This document shows positions 53,690 to 63,968 of a stretch of DNA of 64,000 nt, in pieces. The position numbers and the translations under genes were made by a program. The DNA is taken from NCBI RefSeq assembly GCF_003589595.1, contig NW_020654080.1, positions 9,359,625 to 9,423,624 of the forward strand. Direction: 5' to 3'. The notes beneath the pieces are model-generated. The model had not been told where the DNA came from. It saw only the letters and a list, made by a program, of their open reading frames with translations, and did no database searches. The stretch comes from Hyposmocoma kahamanoa (lineage: Eukaryota; Arthropoda; Insecta; Lepidoptera; Cosmopterigidae). Numbering within the stretch: the first letter of the stretch is position 1; every line of letters begins with the position of its first letter.

Positions 53690-54050
53690 AATAATATCTA
53701 TCGAGTTCTTAGATATTCGCGATTGTTACACATAGGAAATGAAACTATTTTTCCGGATTTATTATTATTTCAATAAAATATATTGTAAAACGCAATGTAG
53801 CGTAAATTGGAGTGTTTTCTTTGTAAAATTAAAAATAAGGCATTTAATTAATAACTTTTGTAACTATGGTGAAAAAATAGTATGTGTATGTAAATGCAAT
53901 AATATTAGACTTAACTGATTGATACAGTCGTACCACCTCATTCAACCGCGACCATGGGACCTGTAAAGGGCCCGAAACGTTGGTTTGTTTGTAAAAACAA
54001 TTATACGCGATTTACATCCGAAAATAGTTTCATTTCCTATAAATAATACT
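53690..54050. repeat. family D, inverted pair
   Basis: Block 1 in plus orientation (53702-53765: 'cgcgattgttacacatagga'), a ~150 bp spacer, then block 2 plus block 1 in minus orientation (53925-54045: 'gggacctgtaaagggcccga', 'aatagtttcatttcctataa'). The element therefore has inverted ends. Confidence 0.75.
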
Positions 54051-54183
54051 TATGTGATGAATTGTTAAAAGTCATGGAAGAAAACGTCAGAAATAGCGCA
54101 AATCTGCATACGTAGTATTAGGAAAAGGAGCGGATCTGCACTAAATCAAATTTTATAAGAGAGGAATTTAATGTTATTACTTT

Positions 54184-54385
54184 GTTATTTCAATGGCTAC
54201 GACTTTCATTTTTACATAGTAAGCATTTATTTATGTTGTCTACGGACTGATAACAAAAGATTCCCGTAAATCACGCTAATTTGGTTGCCGCGACATTTCC
54301 GCGGCTTTGATTTGGCCACTAAATAACCGAAATGGAAATTCATTATCCAATGCTAGTTACGCGTAATTGCACTATCACCGACGAA
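54184..54385 (+). repeat. dispersed repeat, second copy (as 17312)
   Basis: 'caatggctacgactttcat', 'tatgttgtctacggactga', 'gattcccgtaaatcacgc' and 'aatgctagttacgcgtaatt'. Confidence 0.65.
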
Positions 54386-54884
54386 AAGTTGTTTTTTTTG
54401 ATGTTGATAATACAATTTATTCTTACAAGTTGTTAGTATTTTATAAATGACCTTGTACATGCACGTTACGTGTAAAAATAGCTTTATGTTTTTTTGCAGC
54501 CGGTGTCTCGCTACAGGCACAAAAAAAACATAAAAATCACTTCCGACGTCACCATGCAAAATGCGCATTTACAATGTTCAGAAGCGTATAAAAGGCACAA
54601 ATCTTTGATCATGTATTTTCCTATATTCGATATTATAACGCTTTTCAATATTTATTCGATATATTTTTGCTTCAGGAAAACCTTTAAGCATCACGTTCTG
54701 AGACGTGATTGTAATAATAAATACACGACGGCCTTCTTGTGACAGTAATAAAGTTTTTGTAAACAAATCTTTGGGATGTTGGTATTTTCGGGGTCAATAG
54801 CTGGGGAGGAATAATTTATATAAAGAGCGTGTCTTGATAGGAAGCAATAGTATATAATAATATGTCCTAAGTAACTATAGTTTA
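54386..54884. other. no gene recognised
   Basis: Overlapping frames on both strands (54353-54766) have no motif. Confidence 0.4.
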
Positions 54885-55711
54885 TTTCAGAGAAAAGTTT
54901 AAGGAGACTGGTATGATGACAGTGGCATCACAGTACATTTACTCAAATATTTTATAAACCCGTAAAAATACACATAATTTCATAAACAAACAAGGTATCC
55001 CTAATGTTAACCTTACAACTAAGTCCCAACTCATGGCACCAGGATTTCGCTTAACCAAGCTAAACGATTCTTTTATGGGGAACTGTATACGTTTTTATAA
55101 TAAGATTCCGGAGCTTAAATTAAGATAATAATTTCCTAAGTTCATATATTATTATATACAAAGAAGATGTTAACCTTGTTCCCTGTTAACCTTTTAACTA
55201 AGTCCAACTCGTGGCACCACTATTTCGTTTATATAACTGCCTCTGTGGCTGAACGGTTATCATACCGGACTGCCACGCAGAGGTCCCAGGTTCGATTCCC
55301 GGGCCGGGAGAAATATTTGTATGGCCTACAATTATTTCTCTCGTGAGTTTGGGTGTAATTTGTGGTTGTCTATGTGTGTGTCCATGGCACTCGCGACACA
55401 GGGTTTCCCTAGTGCGGGGCTATGTTGAGTGTGTGCGTGTGCGTTTAAATAAGCTATACGATTTTTTTATGAGGAACTGTATACTTTTTCATAATAACAT
55501 TCCGGACCATATATTAAGGTTATCATTTCCTAAGTTAACATATTATTATATATTTCATTAATAAAGAAGATATCCCCAATGTTAACCTTACAACTAAGTC
55601 TCAATTCATGGCACCACGATTTCGTTTAACTAAGTTAAACGATTATTTTATGGGGAAATGTGTAATAAGATTCCGGGGCTTATTATTAAGATTATCATTT
55701 CCTAAGTTTGA
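54885..55711 (+). pseudogene. Jockey/CR1-type LINE C-terminus, 3' part tandemly repeated
   Basis: Starts 'REKFKETGMMTVASQYIY', matching the LINE fragment at 35305-35367. It continues after a stop with 'GIPNVNLTTKSQLMAPGFRL' and 'TKLNDSFMGNCIRFYNKIPE'. The last ~180 bp occur three times head to tail (about 54990-55145, 55160-55535 and 55563-55711), each with 'ttaaccttacaactaagtc'-like and 'ggggaactgtat'-like words. The middle unit is split by a family B SINE (55234-55449). It encodes the end of a reverse-transcriptase protein and is not functional. Confidence 0.75.
55234..55449 (+). mobile_element. family B SINE inside LINE repeats
   Basis: Full-length: 'actgcctctgtggctgaacg' (box A), 'tcccaggttcgattcccggg' (box B) and 'gtgcggggctatgttgag', ending 'gtgtgcgtgtgcg'. 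It is flanked by gtttatata / gtttaaata, a target duplication with one mismatch. Confidence 0.9.
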
Positions 55712-55840
55712 AACTTACATCAAAAGTATTTTAATTCAAATATTCAAAATTATCATATTACAAAATTGAATACTACGTCTTAGATAAAGATGTATGGAAA
55801 AACGACATGAGTCTAGATTCCAAACAAATATTCCATAGTA

Positions 55841-55975
55841 TTTAAGTTTATTTCAAAACAGCAATCTCTAGAATTTTTTGCTCGTTGTTCTCAGGGAAGT
55901 CAGCACAGTAATACGAGCAGTAGCTTAAAAAAAATTCAAGTTTAAAAATTTTACTTTGACTACATAATCTTAACA
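55841..55975 (+). repeat. family J repeat
   Basis: 'ctctagaattttttgctcgt' and 'tgttctcagggaagtcagca'; compare 27168 and 35951. Confidence 0.7.
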
Positions 55976-56007
55976 ATAATTAATGTGAAGTTTTACAATA
56001 ATGAAAA

Positions 56008-56160
56008 AGAAGTGATTTGTGATTAATGGGCACGTCTTCTCGTTTCATGAATTTTGATGGGAGTGACGACGGATAGAGTAAACGAAAAGTGAAGGAATTC
56101 GAGAACAATTTAAAATTTTAAAAACAAGTGGCCAGGAACCGGAAAGAAGGAATAATAAAA
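56008..56160 (+). repeat. dispersed repeat (as 24185-24345)
   Basis: 'gggcacgtcttctcgtttc', 'gaattttgatgggagtgac' and 'aaaattttaaaaacaagtgg'. Confidence 0.65.
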
Positions 56161-56177
56161 AAGGATCATCAAACTCG

Positions 56178-56270
56178 GTTCACAAATGTCTGAGCAATCG
56201 CGTAACACACAGAAAAATGCTAATAAACTGAGAACTTCCTTCTGTTTTGAAGTCGGTTAATAACTCTGTA
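56178..56270 (+). repeat. family H 3'-end fragment
   Basis: 'aactcggttcacaaatgtct' to 'ctgttttgaagtcggttaat', the right end of family H. Confidence 0.7.
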
Positions 56271-56577
56271 TGTCTGTCAAGAAACTTAAAACCTATTTTT
56301 ATGATTAATTCACATCACACTGTCTCCAAATATAAATCATAAGGTCACCTCGAAGATCATTTGCATATTTTCGAACTCGATTACAAAAACGGCACACACA
56401 GAACAGTAAACTCTTTGCGACATTGTGTCACAGGTTTAATGTGTATCTGTATATGACTATTTGCTTGACTATAAGATTACAAGGATTTTATACATGGTTC
56501 TTAATTCATAATTAATCTATTTGTGAAAACACAAGTTGCATGGAAATTGTAATGTAACATAATCTCAGTACAGAGGA

Positions 56578-56802
56578 TTAAAAAACCGACCTCAAACGTC
56601 ATTCATCCCTTAGTTAGAAAATATTTATAGAGGTGGAATACTTTCTTCAAATTTAAATAGGACCACTGAGGTATCCTCTTCAAAAGAATCATCAAAATCG
56701 GTTCACAAATGCCGGAATTATCACGAAACATACATAATTACAAAAAAATAACATACTGTCGAATTGAGACCTTCCTCCTTTTTTAAGTCGGTTAAAAAGG
56801 TG
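56578..56802 (+). repeat. family H element, full length short form
   Basis: 'ttaaaaaaccgacctcaaac' at the left, 'ttttttaagtcggttaaaaa' at the right; the outer words are inverted and each contains TTAA. The interior matches 14586-14702. The TTAA at both ends could be a target duplication or part of the ends. Confidence 0.7.
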
Positions 56803-57728
56803 AAATGTTGATAAAGGAGATCACCATCATCACAATAGTACTAAATACGACTAATGAACAATAAATAAAATACTTTTTTACACATCTGATAGATAAAATG
56901 ATATAAAGTATAAATAGGACAACAACAAACCAAAAAAACCAAATTCCAAAATGCGAATTTTGATGTGCTCTTGATTGCACGATCCTTACCATTAGCTTGC
57001 TAAATCATATTCACATCATTTATTTACCGAATTCTAAGGTTCTCGCGATTATTACACATACCAAGGGTGCAAATTGTAACTCTAAATTCGTAATTATGTC
57101 GTTGATCCCAATTATTGATGGCGAATTACTGGAAATTAAATAAACCGAAATGTCAGATTTGTAACATGGTAGATTTTATCGAAAGTGAAGTGGGTTCATC
57201 TTGCAGCTTGGGTGCAATTAATTTTAATATACCCCGGCTAATCGGCGAAGTTCGGCGATTAACAGTCTATTCCAAACACTAAGATACAGTTACATGAATG
57301 TTGTAGATCGAGTTAGGAATTTAAAAACTTTTCGAAGGAGTTCGGAGGATTGCGAAGCCGCCGTTCGCTATGCAAAAAGGGAAAACGTTTTATATCTGTT
57401 AACTTTATCGTATTTCAATGCTTTTTAAATACTTTGTTATTAATAATGGTGGATCACACGCAAAATAAAGGAAACATAACTTATTTTCTTATCTTTTGGT
57501 AACAAGGTGTAATGTGCCGAAGCAACGTGACTTCTTTAGTAGGTCACTGGATTACGTATTGAAGGAAATGTTGAGCAGGCATAAGATTCTTATTGTAATG
57601 AAATTATTATTTCACTTCTATTTGCACCATGGACGAATAAGCACACTATCTAAAAATGTTCCTGTTTCACTTCTTTCACATACGTCGGTAACCAGATGAC
57701 ATCCCAATTCCCTCACTGTACAACCCAC
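56803..57728. other. no gene recognised; one family D word
   Basis: 57032-57062 ('ttctaaggttctcgcgatta') is a short family D block 1 fragment. 57180-57380 is less AT-rich ('ggcgaagttcggcgattaac') but unassigned. Confidence 0.4.
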
Positions 57729-57962
57729 CTAATAAATAAATAATAATAAATAAATAAATAACGCACACACTCAACATAGCCCCGAACTGGGGAAACCCTG
57801 TGTCGCGGGTGCCATGGACACACACATAGACAACCACAAATTACACCCAAACTCACGAGAGAAATAATTGTAGGCCATACAACTATTTCTCTCGGCCCGG
57901 GAATCGAACCTGGGACCTCTGCGTGGCAGTCCGGCATGGTAACCGTTCGGCCACGGAGGCAG
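57729..57962 (-). mobile_element. family B SINE, best-preserved copy
   Basis: Minus strand: 'ctgcctccgtggccgaacgg' (box A exact), 'ccaggttcgattcccgggcc' (box B exact), 'gtaatttgtggttgtctatg', 'tgtccatggcacccgcgaca' and 'ggggctatgttgagtgtg', with a (TTTA/TTAT)n tail. Pol III promoter boxes look intact. Confidence 0.92.
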
Positions 57963-58060
57963 TAATATGAGAAAGGAGCAAATATTTTTTTCTTTTCGAT
58001 CTAACTTGAAAAAAAAAGAAAAAGAAAAAACGCATCCCGTTTTATTACTTCATTTCTTTA

Positions 58061-58316
58061 CGATATCAAGTAGGTAATGGGTCAAGTCGTGCACGCGGTG
58101 GTAAGCGACAGGTCTGTTCAGAGGCACTACCACTGTGCCCGTCACCATGCTACATAAGTTGATAAATCACATGTGCCTGTAGTTTTACCTGCACCCTTAC
58201 CTTTCAAAACCAGAACGCAGTAATGCTCACATTACTGCCTGGCAGCAAAAATAGGCAAGGTGCCAGTCCTTCCCTGGAAGAACTCTTGCAAAAGGAACTA
58301 TACTGTTACTAAAAAA
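58061..58316 (-). repeat. family A element
   Basis: 'agtcgtgcacgcggtggtaa' to 'tatactgttactaaaaa'; a deletion removes the middle block after 'gcgacaggtctgttcag'. Confidence 0.85.
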
Positions 58317-58349
58317 CGGTATTTTGCTTGCCAGTGCTGTCTGTTTTTG

Positions 58350-58577
58350 CTGCACAGTGCCACTCAGAGCCTTAAATTGCAAAGATCTGATAGGCACTAC
58401 CACTGCGCCCGTCACCCTGAGACATAAGTTAACAAATCCTGTGTGCCTGTAATTTCACCGGCACCTTTACCTTTCAAAACCGGAACACAGTAATGCTGAC
58501 ATTACTGCTTGACGGCAGAAATAGGTAAGGTGGCAGTACTACTCTGGACAAATTCTTTCAGGAGCTCTACTGCTACG
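58350..58577 (-). repeat. family A element, second in tandem
   Basis: 'gctgcacagtgccactcaga' to 'gagctctactgctac', same orientation and 33 bp after the previous copy; it lacks the 3' tail part. Confidence 0.85.
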
Positions 58578-58664
58578 CTTTAAGCCTTTTTTATTTCTAC
58601 CATTATACCTATGCTTGTTTGTAATGTTCTGTGATTTAGCACATAAACGGATTATCTATCTATC

Positions 58665-58790
58665 TGTATATCTATTCGGATCTGAATCACGTATAATTGT
58701 TCTTTCAAACGAACTAAAGTTTCGTCACTGCTGACATTATTTTGTGACCATGGGGTCTGTAAAAACGACGCAAAATAATTTCATTACCAA
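58665..58790. repeat. family D, degenerate
   Basis: 'aatcacgtataattgttctt', 'gaactaaagtttcgtcactg' and 'gaccatggggtctgtaaaaa' are family D words, partly inverted. Confidence 0.5.
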
Positions 58791-59349
58791 AATAAAGACC
58801 AAGAAAAATATTTTAATTCTTAAACATTATACTCTTAAACATATTATGTAATATATAATAGTAGGTAACACGAAATATTAAAACTTGCACTTATTGAACT
58901 TAAGATCTGTGTAAAAATAGGTTCAGTAAAGTTTCGCGGAAATATTATATTACTGAATGAAAATGCGCTAAGAAAATCAAAAGCATTTCTGTAAACCGTT
59001 CCTTTGATAGCACTCATCTCAGCAAATTCTACTCTCGAATAAAGCTACTCGTGCCATAGATAAATGAATCAATTACAATAAGCTTTTACTAGTGGCTTTA
59101 CCTTTATTAAGTAGCTGTTTGTTAGTCAAGAGTCAGTATTATGTTTAAAGAGTAGGTAAGCTTGTAGTAAAAAGACAAATAAATACAATGACATAATTTT
59201 TGATATTTGTATATTTACACACATTAAAATTTTGTCTTATTTTTTCGTTTATAGTGTTGCAGGACGTTACGGCATAATTTGACGTTGTTCAAATATTATT
59301 TTATTTGTAATTAGTTTTATTGAATGTGAGGGTATTTCTCCACCGTGAT
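58791..59349. other. no gene or repeat recognised
   Basis: AT-rich; nothing supported. Confidence 0.4.
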
Positions 59350-59580
59350 ATTCTATTATATTATTTTTTGTGAAATTTCTCCACAAGTTTCTTATAATTA
59401 TTAAAGAAAGATCGGACACTTAGAAAAAATTCATCTTGGATCCGGTTGGATTGGAACCAACGTCTCCCAGCAAACCGTGGCAAACGTTGTGCCAGCTAAG
59501 CCACGGAACGAACCAACGGGCCTATGATTGTTAAACAAAGATCAAACACTTAGAAAAAATTCATCTTCGACTTTTTTACC
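59350..59580 (-). mobile_element. tRNA-headed SINE, family G, with duplicated body
   Basis: Minus strand: 'gttccgtggcttagctggca' (box A), 'gacgttggttccaatccaac' (box B with C for G), then 'gatgaattttttctaagtgt' and 'aacttgtggagaaatttc'. The word 'gatgaattttttctaagtg' with 'gatctttgtttaa' also occurs just upstream of the tRNA-like part, so body segments flank the head on both sides. Confidence 0.75.
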
Positions 59581-59630
59581 GTAGCGCATTCTGTAAGAAA
59601 TCTATTATTTTACTTTTTTAAATTTATGAT

Positions 59631-59939
59631 ATGATACCAAGAGATAGGACGAACAAGTCGTGCGCTTGATGGTAATTGAAACGCCTACCCACAGCAGTTG
59701 CGGTGCCACTTAGAGCTTTAAATCGCAAACATCTGAGGGACACTGCCACTGCGCCTGTCACCCTGAGACACAAGTTAACAAGTCTCATGTGCCCGTAATT
59801 TCACCAGGAACCCCACCCTTTAGAACCAGAACGCGGCTATGCTCACATCACCGCTTGGCGGCAGAAATTGGTAAGGTGGCAGTTCTTCCTAGGACAAACT
59901 TTTTGACAAAGGATTCTTCTGCTACTAAATTTTCTTTAC
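59631..59939 (-). repeat. family A element, full length
   Basis: 'tgataccaagagataggacg' to 'ttcttctgctactaaat'. All landmark blocks are present. Confidence 0.9.
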
Positions 59940-59989
59940 TCAGGCCAACATGGGTTTGAAAAGACTTCCAGATCGGCCCTGGCTATTTG

Positions 59990-60115
59990 CGTCTAGAATT
60001 GCGTCAACGAATAAGCAGCTCCTCTAGTCTTGCAAATGTCCACGGGCGATGATGACCATCTCTCATCTAAGGCTCGTATGCTCATTTGCCTCGTATTTAC
60101 ACAATAAAAAAATTA
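59990..60115 (+). repeat. LINE-type 3' end
   Basis: 'cagctcctctagtcttgcaa', 'atgtccacgggcgatgatga', 'gctcgtatgctcatttgcct' and 'acacaataaaaaaatt' match a common lepidopteran LINE end. Recognised from pattern. Confidence 0.55.
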
Positions 60116-60213
60116 TATACTTATATATCCCTGTGACCTAAATGTTTTTATGCTGGAAAGCGTAAAAAAATTGTGTTAGTAAGACGCAGAATACTGGATA
60201 ACCTAAATACATA

Positions 60214-60882
60214 GGGCGCACTATAAGTTTCCGGAACTGACCACTTACATAAACAATATTTAAAAAGTAATTATAACATTTGAAAATGGAACTCTTTGGC
60301 TGTAGAATACAGTTTGTTTCATCTGACTGTCACTTATTTTTACAATGTGGCGTCATTTTAGAAATTGGTTGTCTACATCACCATGAATTTAACTCATGAA
60401 AATTTTTGTAGTATGCTTTTCTACGACTTTAAGTGTAAATGAAAAGCTTAGCGGAGCTTCGCTCGGCTTCAAACTGCTTTTGGCAATGAAACACCATGCA
60501 AGATAACTATTTATAGCTGTATTGCAGAATTCAAACGCGGTCATGTGAATCTCAGTGACGAATTTCGTGATGGTCGCCCGTCCACTGCTGTGAACAACAA
60601 AAACATCGATGCTGCGCGCCGTATGATCAAAACAGACAGGCATGTGACATACCATGAGAATCGAGCATCTTTAGACATAGGCGTGAGTCAAATACAATCA
60701 ATACTACACAACTACTACTACTCGGTGGATCCCACACAATTTGACTGAGACTCAAAAAACGGATCGATTTGTATGAAAAATTGCATTAATGCTAACGGAG
60801 AATATTTTGAGAAACAATAAATTCATTTCTGACCATTTATAGTATTTATTTCTTATTAATTCCGGAAACTTATAGTGCGCCC
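60214..60882 (+). mobile_element. internally deleted mariner (second subfamily)
   Basis: 669 bp with perfect 23 bp inverted ends (60214-60236 and 60860-60882, starting GGGCGCACTATAAGTTTCCG). TA precedes the left end; the right flank reads CA, so one TA has mutated. The ends differ completely from the mariner at 32551, so this is another subfamily. Roughly half of the transposase is deleted. Confidence 0.9.
60383..60820 (+). pseudogene. mariner transposase with internal deletion
   Basis: From ATG 60383 the frame reads 'MNLTHENFCSMLFYDFK', has stops at codons 20 and 23, then 'ARLQTAFGNETPCKITIYSC', 'IAEFKRGHVNLSDEF', 'RDGRPSTAVNNKNIDAARRM' and 'VSQIQSILHN'. This is the N-terminal paired-type DNA-binding half of a mellifera/capitata-like mariner transposase. 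A frameshift near 60718 leads to 'RWIPHNLTETQK', the mariner linker signature. The catalytic region with all three aspartates is missing, and the sequence jumps to the last residues 'INANGEYFEKQ' before the stop at 60818. Dead as a transposase, but the intact ends could be mobilised in trans. Confidence 0.88.
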
Positions 60883-61548
60883 CACGTAGCATACTGAGCA
60901 CGCTAGACAGGGCAGAGCCTTGCAAAGGCACTGGTTATCGACTTTTGTAAATGCGTGTATTTTATTAATAAATTTGTTTTATATTTTGTGTGATTTATAT
61001 TGTTACCAACGTAAATGTAAGTTTTTATTTTTGTTTTTTGTGTTTTAAGCCCTAACTCCATGGACTTTAATGTCGTAATGTGTGACTAAAAACGATCTAA
61101 ATTAAATTGAAAACGTATATTGTTACTGTGAACGCTTATATAAACGTTTCACCAAATAAATGAGCTACGAATTATGAAATAAGTCAGGAGTAAAAGAAAG
61201 TACGATACTTGACAGTCGCAATCTCTTCAAGCGAGTGGTTCTGATTTCAACAATTTAGTTACTAGATGACTGAATATTATTGTTTTCTAATAAAATTATG
61301 TAATATTTCCCGGCTCGTCATTACATAACTGTCGGCTCGGTGGTAGGAGTTGACGAGGAGGTGTCGGATTCTTGGTGTAACCAATTTAGGAATCGCATTT
61401 TTCCAAATTTAATCTGTTCTTTGTATTTTTGTTGATGTGAGGGGCATAAAAGCTACAGCCTGGGCTACCTACTCGTTGACAGTCTTTAAGAGCCTTGTTT
61501 ATTCGCTCAAGGAATCCCATATCATACATAGTACCACATGTACTTTTT
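60883..61548. other. no gene or repeat recognised
   Basis: AT-rich; nothing supported. Confidence 0.4.
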
Positions 61549-61747
61549 CCAGTTTTGAAGGGTAAAGGATATTATAGGTACATGGGACTTGTCAACTTAT
61601 GTTTCAGGATGACGGGCGCAGTATCAGTGCCCCTCATATCTTTGCGATTTGAAGCTCTGAGAGGCACTGCAACTGTTATGGACAGGCGTGTAACTTACCA
61701 TCAGGCGCACTACTTGTTCATCCCGTCACTTGATATTATAAAAAAAA
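61549..61747 (+). repeat. family A element, 5'-truncated
   Basis: Starts 'ccagttttgaagggtaaagg', beside the internal hairpin position, and ends 'acttgatattataaaaaaaa'. It produces the 102-residue frame at 61495-61803. Confidence 0.88.
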
Positions 61748-62349
61748 TGTCCGTCGTTCGACTTGTCGGTGCTTACCTATTAAATATTGATAATTTTATT
61801 TAACCATATGACGACCAATTTGTGTATGCCTTTTTTATTTTCTGACGAAGGAAGTTGCACCTACCTTACTATTGTTTTCTCGATTACCATGTTTCTTGCA
61901 AATAAATAGATTTAACAAAAATGATGACAACTCCAAATAACACCTACAAAAAGCGTTTTGTACGAGAGATTCCACGGTCTATGGAAGCTACCAACGTTAT
62001 TAAGTTTAAGTTAGTACTACCACAATCATATTACGCCTCGGTTTAAAGTTAGTTTGGCGATAAATCTTGCAACTTTGTTATGTCACTAAGCGTTATGTTT
62101 TGCTCGTTGAAAGCTGCTGAACGATCGTCTACGAAGTAGATGGAACAATAAAGATATAGTATAAATAAATAAAAGCGCCGGACAATAATACAAATTACGT
62201 GGTCTCAAACTGACAATCTATTCTACGAATCTATAACGAAATAATCTAATCACGAAATTGTCCTCGGGGCACTACACCCAAATCAAAAGCAATTTAAAAA
62301 AGTTCGATTCTAATATTGATAACTGTTGGCCACCGAAATAATTTTTCTT
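61748..62349. other. no gene or repeat recognised
   Basis: AT-rich; nothing supported. Confidence 0.4.
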
Positions 62350-62437
62350 GTGATACCTAATGATAGGACGAAGAAGTGGTCTTCTTGGTAATAAGCGACA
62401 CGCCTGTCCACAGTTGCAATGCCACTCAGAGTTTTTT
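62350..62437 (-). repeat. family A tail fragment
   Basis: 'tgatacctaatgataggacg' to 'gcaatgccactcagag', minus strand. Confidence 0.75.
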
Positions 62438-62924
62438 TAGGTAATATTATGTAGGTATAATATGATGTAGGTCTATACAGTCACAGCAATATTTAAAATA
62501 AGTCTTCAGGTTAGGCATTGAATTATATCAGTATATTCTAATTCCTAATGAGCTCTCGCTGTTATTAGGAAGCGTAAACAAAGACACAAAGAGTACTTCA
62601 AAAAATTATAGGTGACACAGACAAAGAACTAAGTTAACTATGACTCTTAATTACTAATTTCACGCTCTCCCTAGGGCCGGATTCAAAACGGGCCGTTTGT
62701 AGGAACAAGCGGTGAAGTCACGCTACGTAAATCATACAGGGAGGGTAAGTACGCAGTTTATGTATGTTTGCAACTTTATGGCATGTGACTCTATGAATTG
62801 TGAGGTAAAATGTTGGTACTAACGTTGGTATTACGTTTTGTATTTTCCAGAACTACCAGTTGTCGAAAAATACTGTATGAAAATCTTTAGGAAATGAACA
62901 ATATGATGTGAAACTATATTTTCA
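62438..62924. other. no gene or repeat recognised
   Basis: AT-rich; nothing supported. Confidence 0.4.
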
Positions 62925-63130
62925 GATCAAATATCCCATGATCCAGTCAGCCGTGACCATAGGACCTGTAAAGGGCCCGAAACGTTGGTTTGTTAGATAA
63001 AACAAATATGCACAATTTACATTTTTTTATACAGAAATAACTGCGCATTTGACCACCATCTCACTTGATAGAAAGTGACAATGAGGTCGACCTATGTGTA
63101 ACAATCGCGAAAACCTAAGTACTTGAATCG
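62925..63130 (-). repeat. family D interrupted by family E
   Basis: Family D block 2 in minus orientation (62955-63020: 'gtgaccataggacctgtaaa', 'gggcccgaaacgttggtttg'). Then comes a family E piece (63022-63085: 'actgcgcatttgaccaccat'), then family D block 1 (63088-63125: 'tgtgtaacaatcgcgaaaac'). Confidence 0.7.
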
Positions 63131-63269
63131 AACAATATTTTCCTAGTTTCCTAATGGTACGGCTACTTACAGAAACGGCAAACAGTCACGAATGTTTCGC
63201 TATATACGATCTATTCATTCTGACAGCAAATTTGTTTTCACTTATTTTATCCATCCATCCATCAATTGC

Positions 63270-63680
63270 GCATATTTCACAGCGACGAAGCAAACGCTAT
63301 GTAGCAGCGATGCAGTCGCTAATCGCCTACCTTTACACACGCATGCGAGTTTAAGCAGCGACGCAAACGCGATACAACCGCGATACAAACGCGATGCAAA
63401 CGCAATACAAACGCGATACACGTTTTAAATTAATAAACTATTTTATTTATTTAATGTATTTGTTAATTTCACTTTTAAATTAATAATTAGCAGAACAAAT
63501 TAATGTGTATACAAAAAAAAACCCATACAGATTGTTCGTACATAATTATTCAACATAAGAGACTTTATCGATGCAGTTGCGCGTTTGCATCGATGCAATC
63601 GTTTGTAAATCGCAAGTGTAGCGTTGAAATCGCCCGTTTCACGAACACGCGTTTGCATCGCTGTTAAAAGTCGCCGCTAA
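63270..63680. repeat. ACGCGATACAA array and inverted partner
   Basis: 63361-63420 contains about five 11-12 base units ('acgcgatacaa', 'ccgcgatacaaa', 'cgcgatgcaaa', 'cgcaatacaaa', 'cgcgatacacg'). 63568-63670 carries the inverted words ('gcgcgtttgcatcgatg', 'acgcgtttgcatcgctg'), ~150 bp away. It looks like subterminal repeats at the two ends of a non-autonomous DNA element, also seen at 37322-37460. Confidence 0.6.
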
Positions 63681-63686
63681 GACTTA

Positions 63687-63968
63687 GGCTCAACTCACAC
63701 TGGCGCAGAGTCGAAGCGTCGCGACGCGTCATGTTTTTCGCCTATAGTATATTCATCTCTATTTTCCCATTATTAAGATACAAACTTGTGTTTTGCAAAT
63801 ATGGAATCGAGCGTCGACATGCGTCACTTGGGCGCCGTGAGGCATCAGACGCCGACCACACTGTGATCCCGGGCACTAATGCGATTGTCGTTGCGCATCG
63901 CCAGGCGGTGTAATTGAAAAACAGGACGCGACGCGACGCTTCGACTCTGCGCTAGTGTGAGTTGAACC
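63687..63968. mobile_element. MITE, 282 bp, PIF/Harbinger type, TTA duplication
   Basis: Inverted ends of ~53 bp with 4 mismatches: 'ggctcaactcacactggcgc' at 63687 and 'ggttcaactcacactagcgc' as the reverse complement at 63968; 'agagtcgaagcgtcgcg' is identical in both. TTA flanks both sides (63684-63686, 63969-63971), the preferred PIF/Harbinger target. The interior is GC-rich and non-coding; the 60-residue frame at 63731 is chance. Confidence 0.92.

Noticed and set aside
53950..53980. Active hammerhead ribozyme in family D
   Set aside because: The core CUGANGA is not met (CTGTAAA) in any copy, so activity cannot be claimed; only the resemblance is reported.
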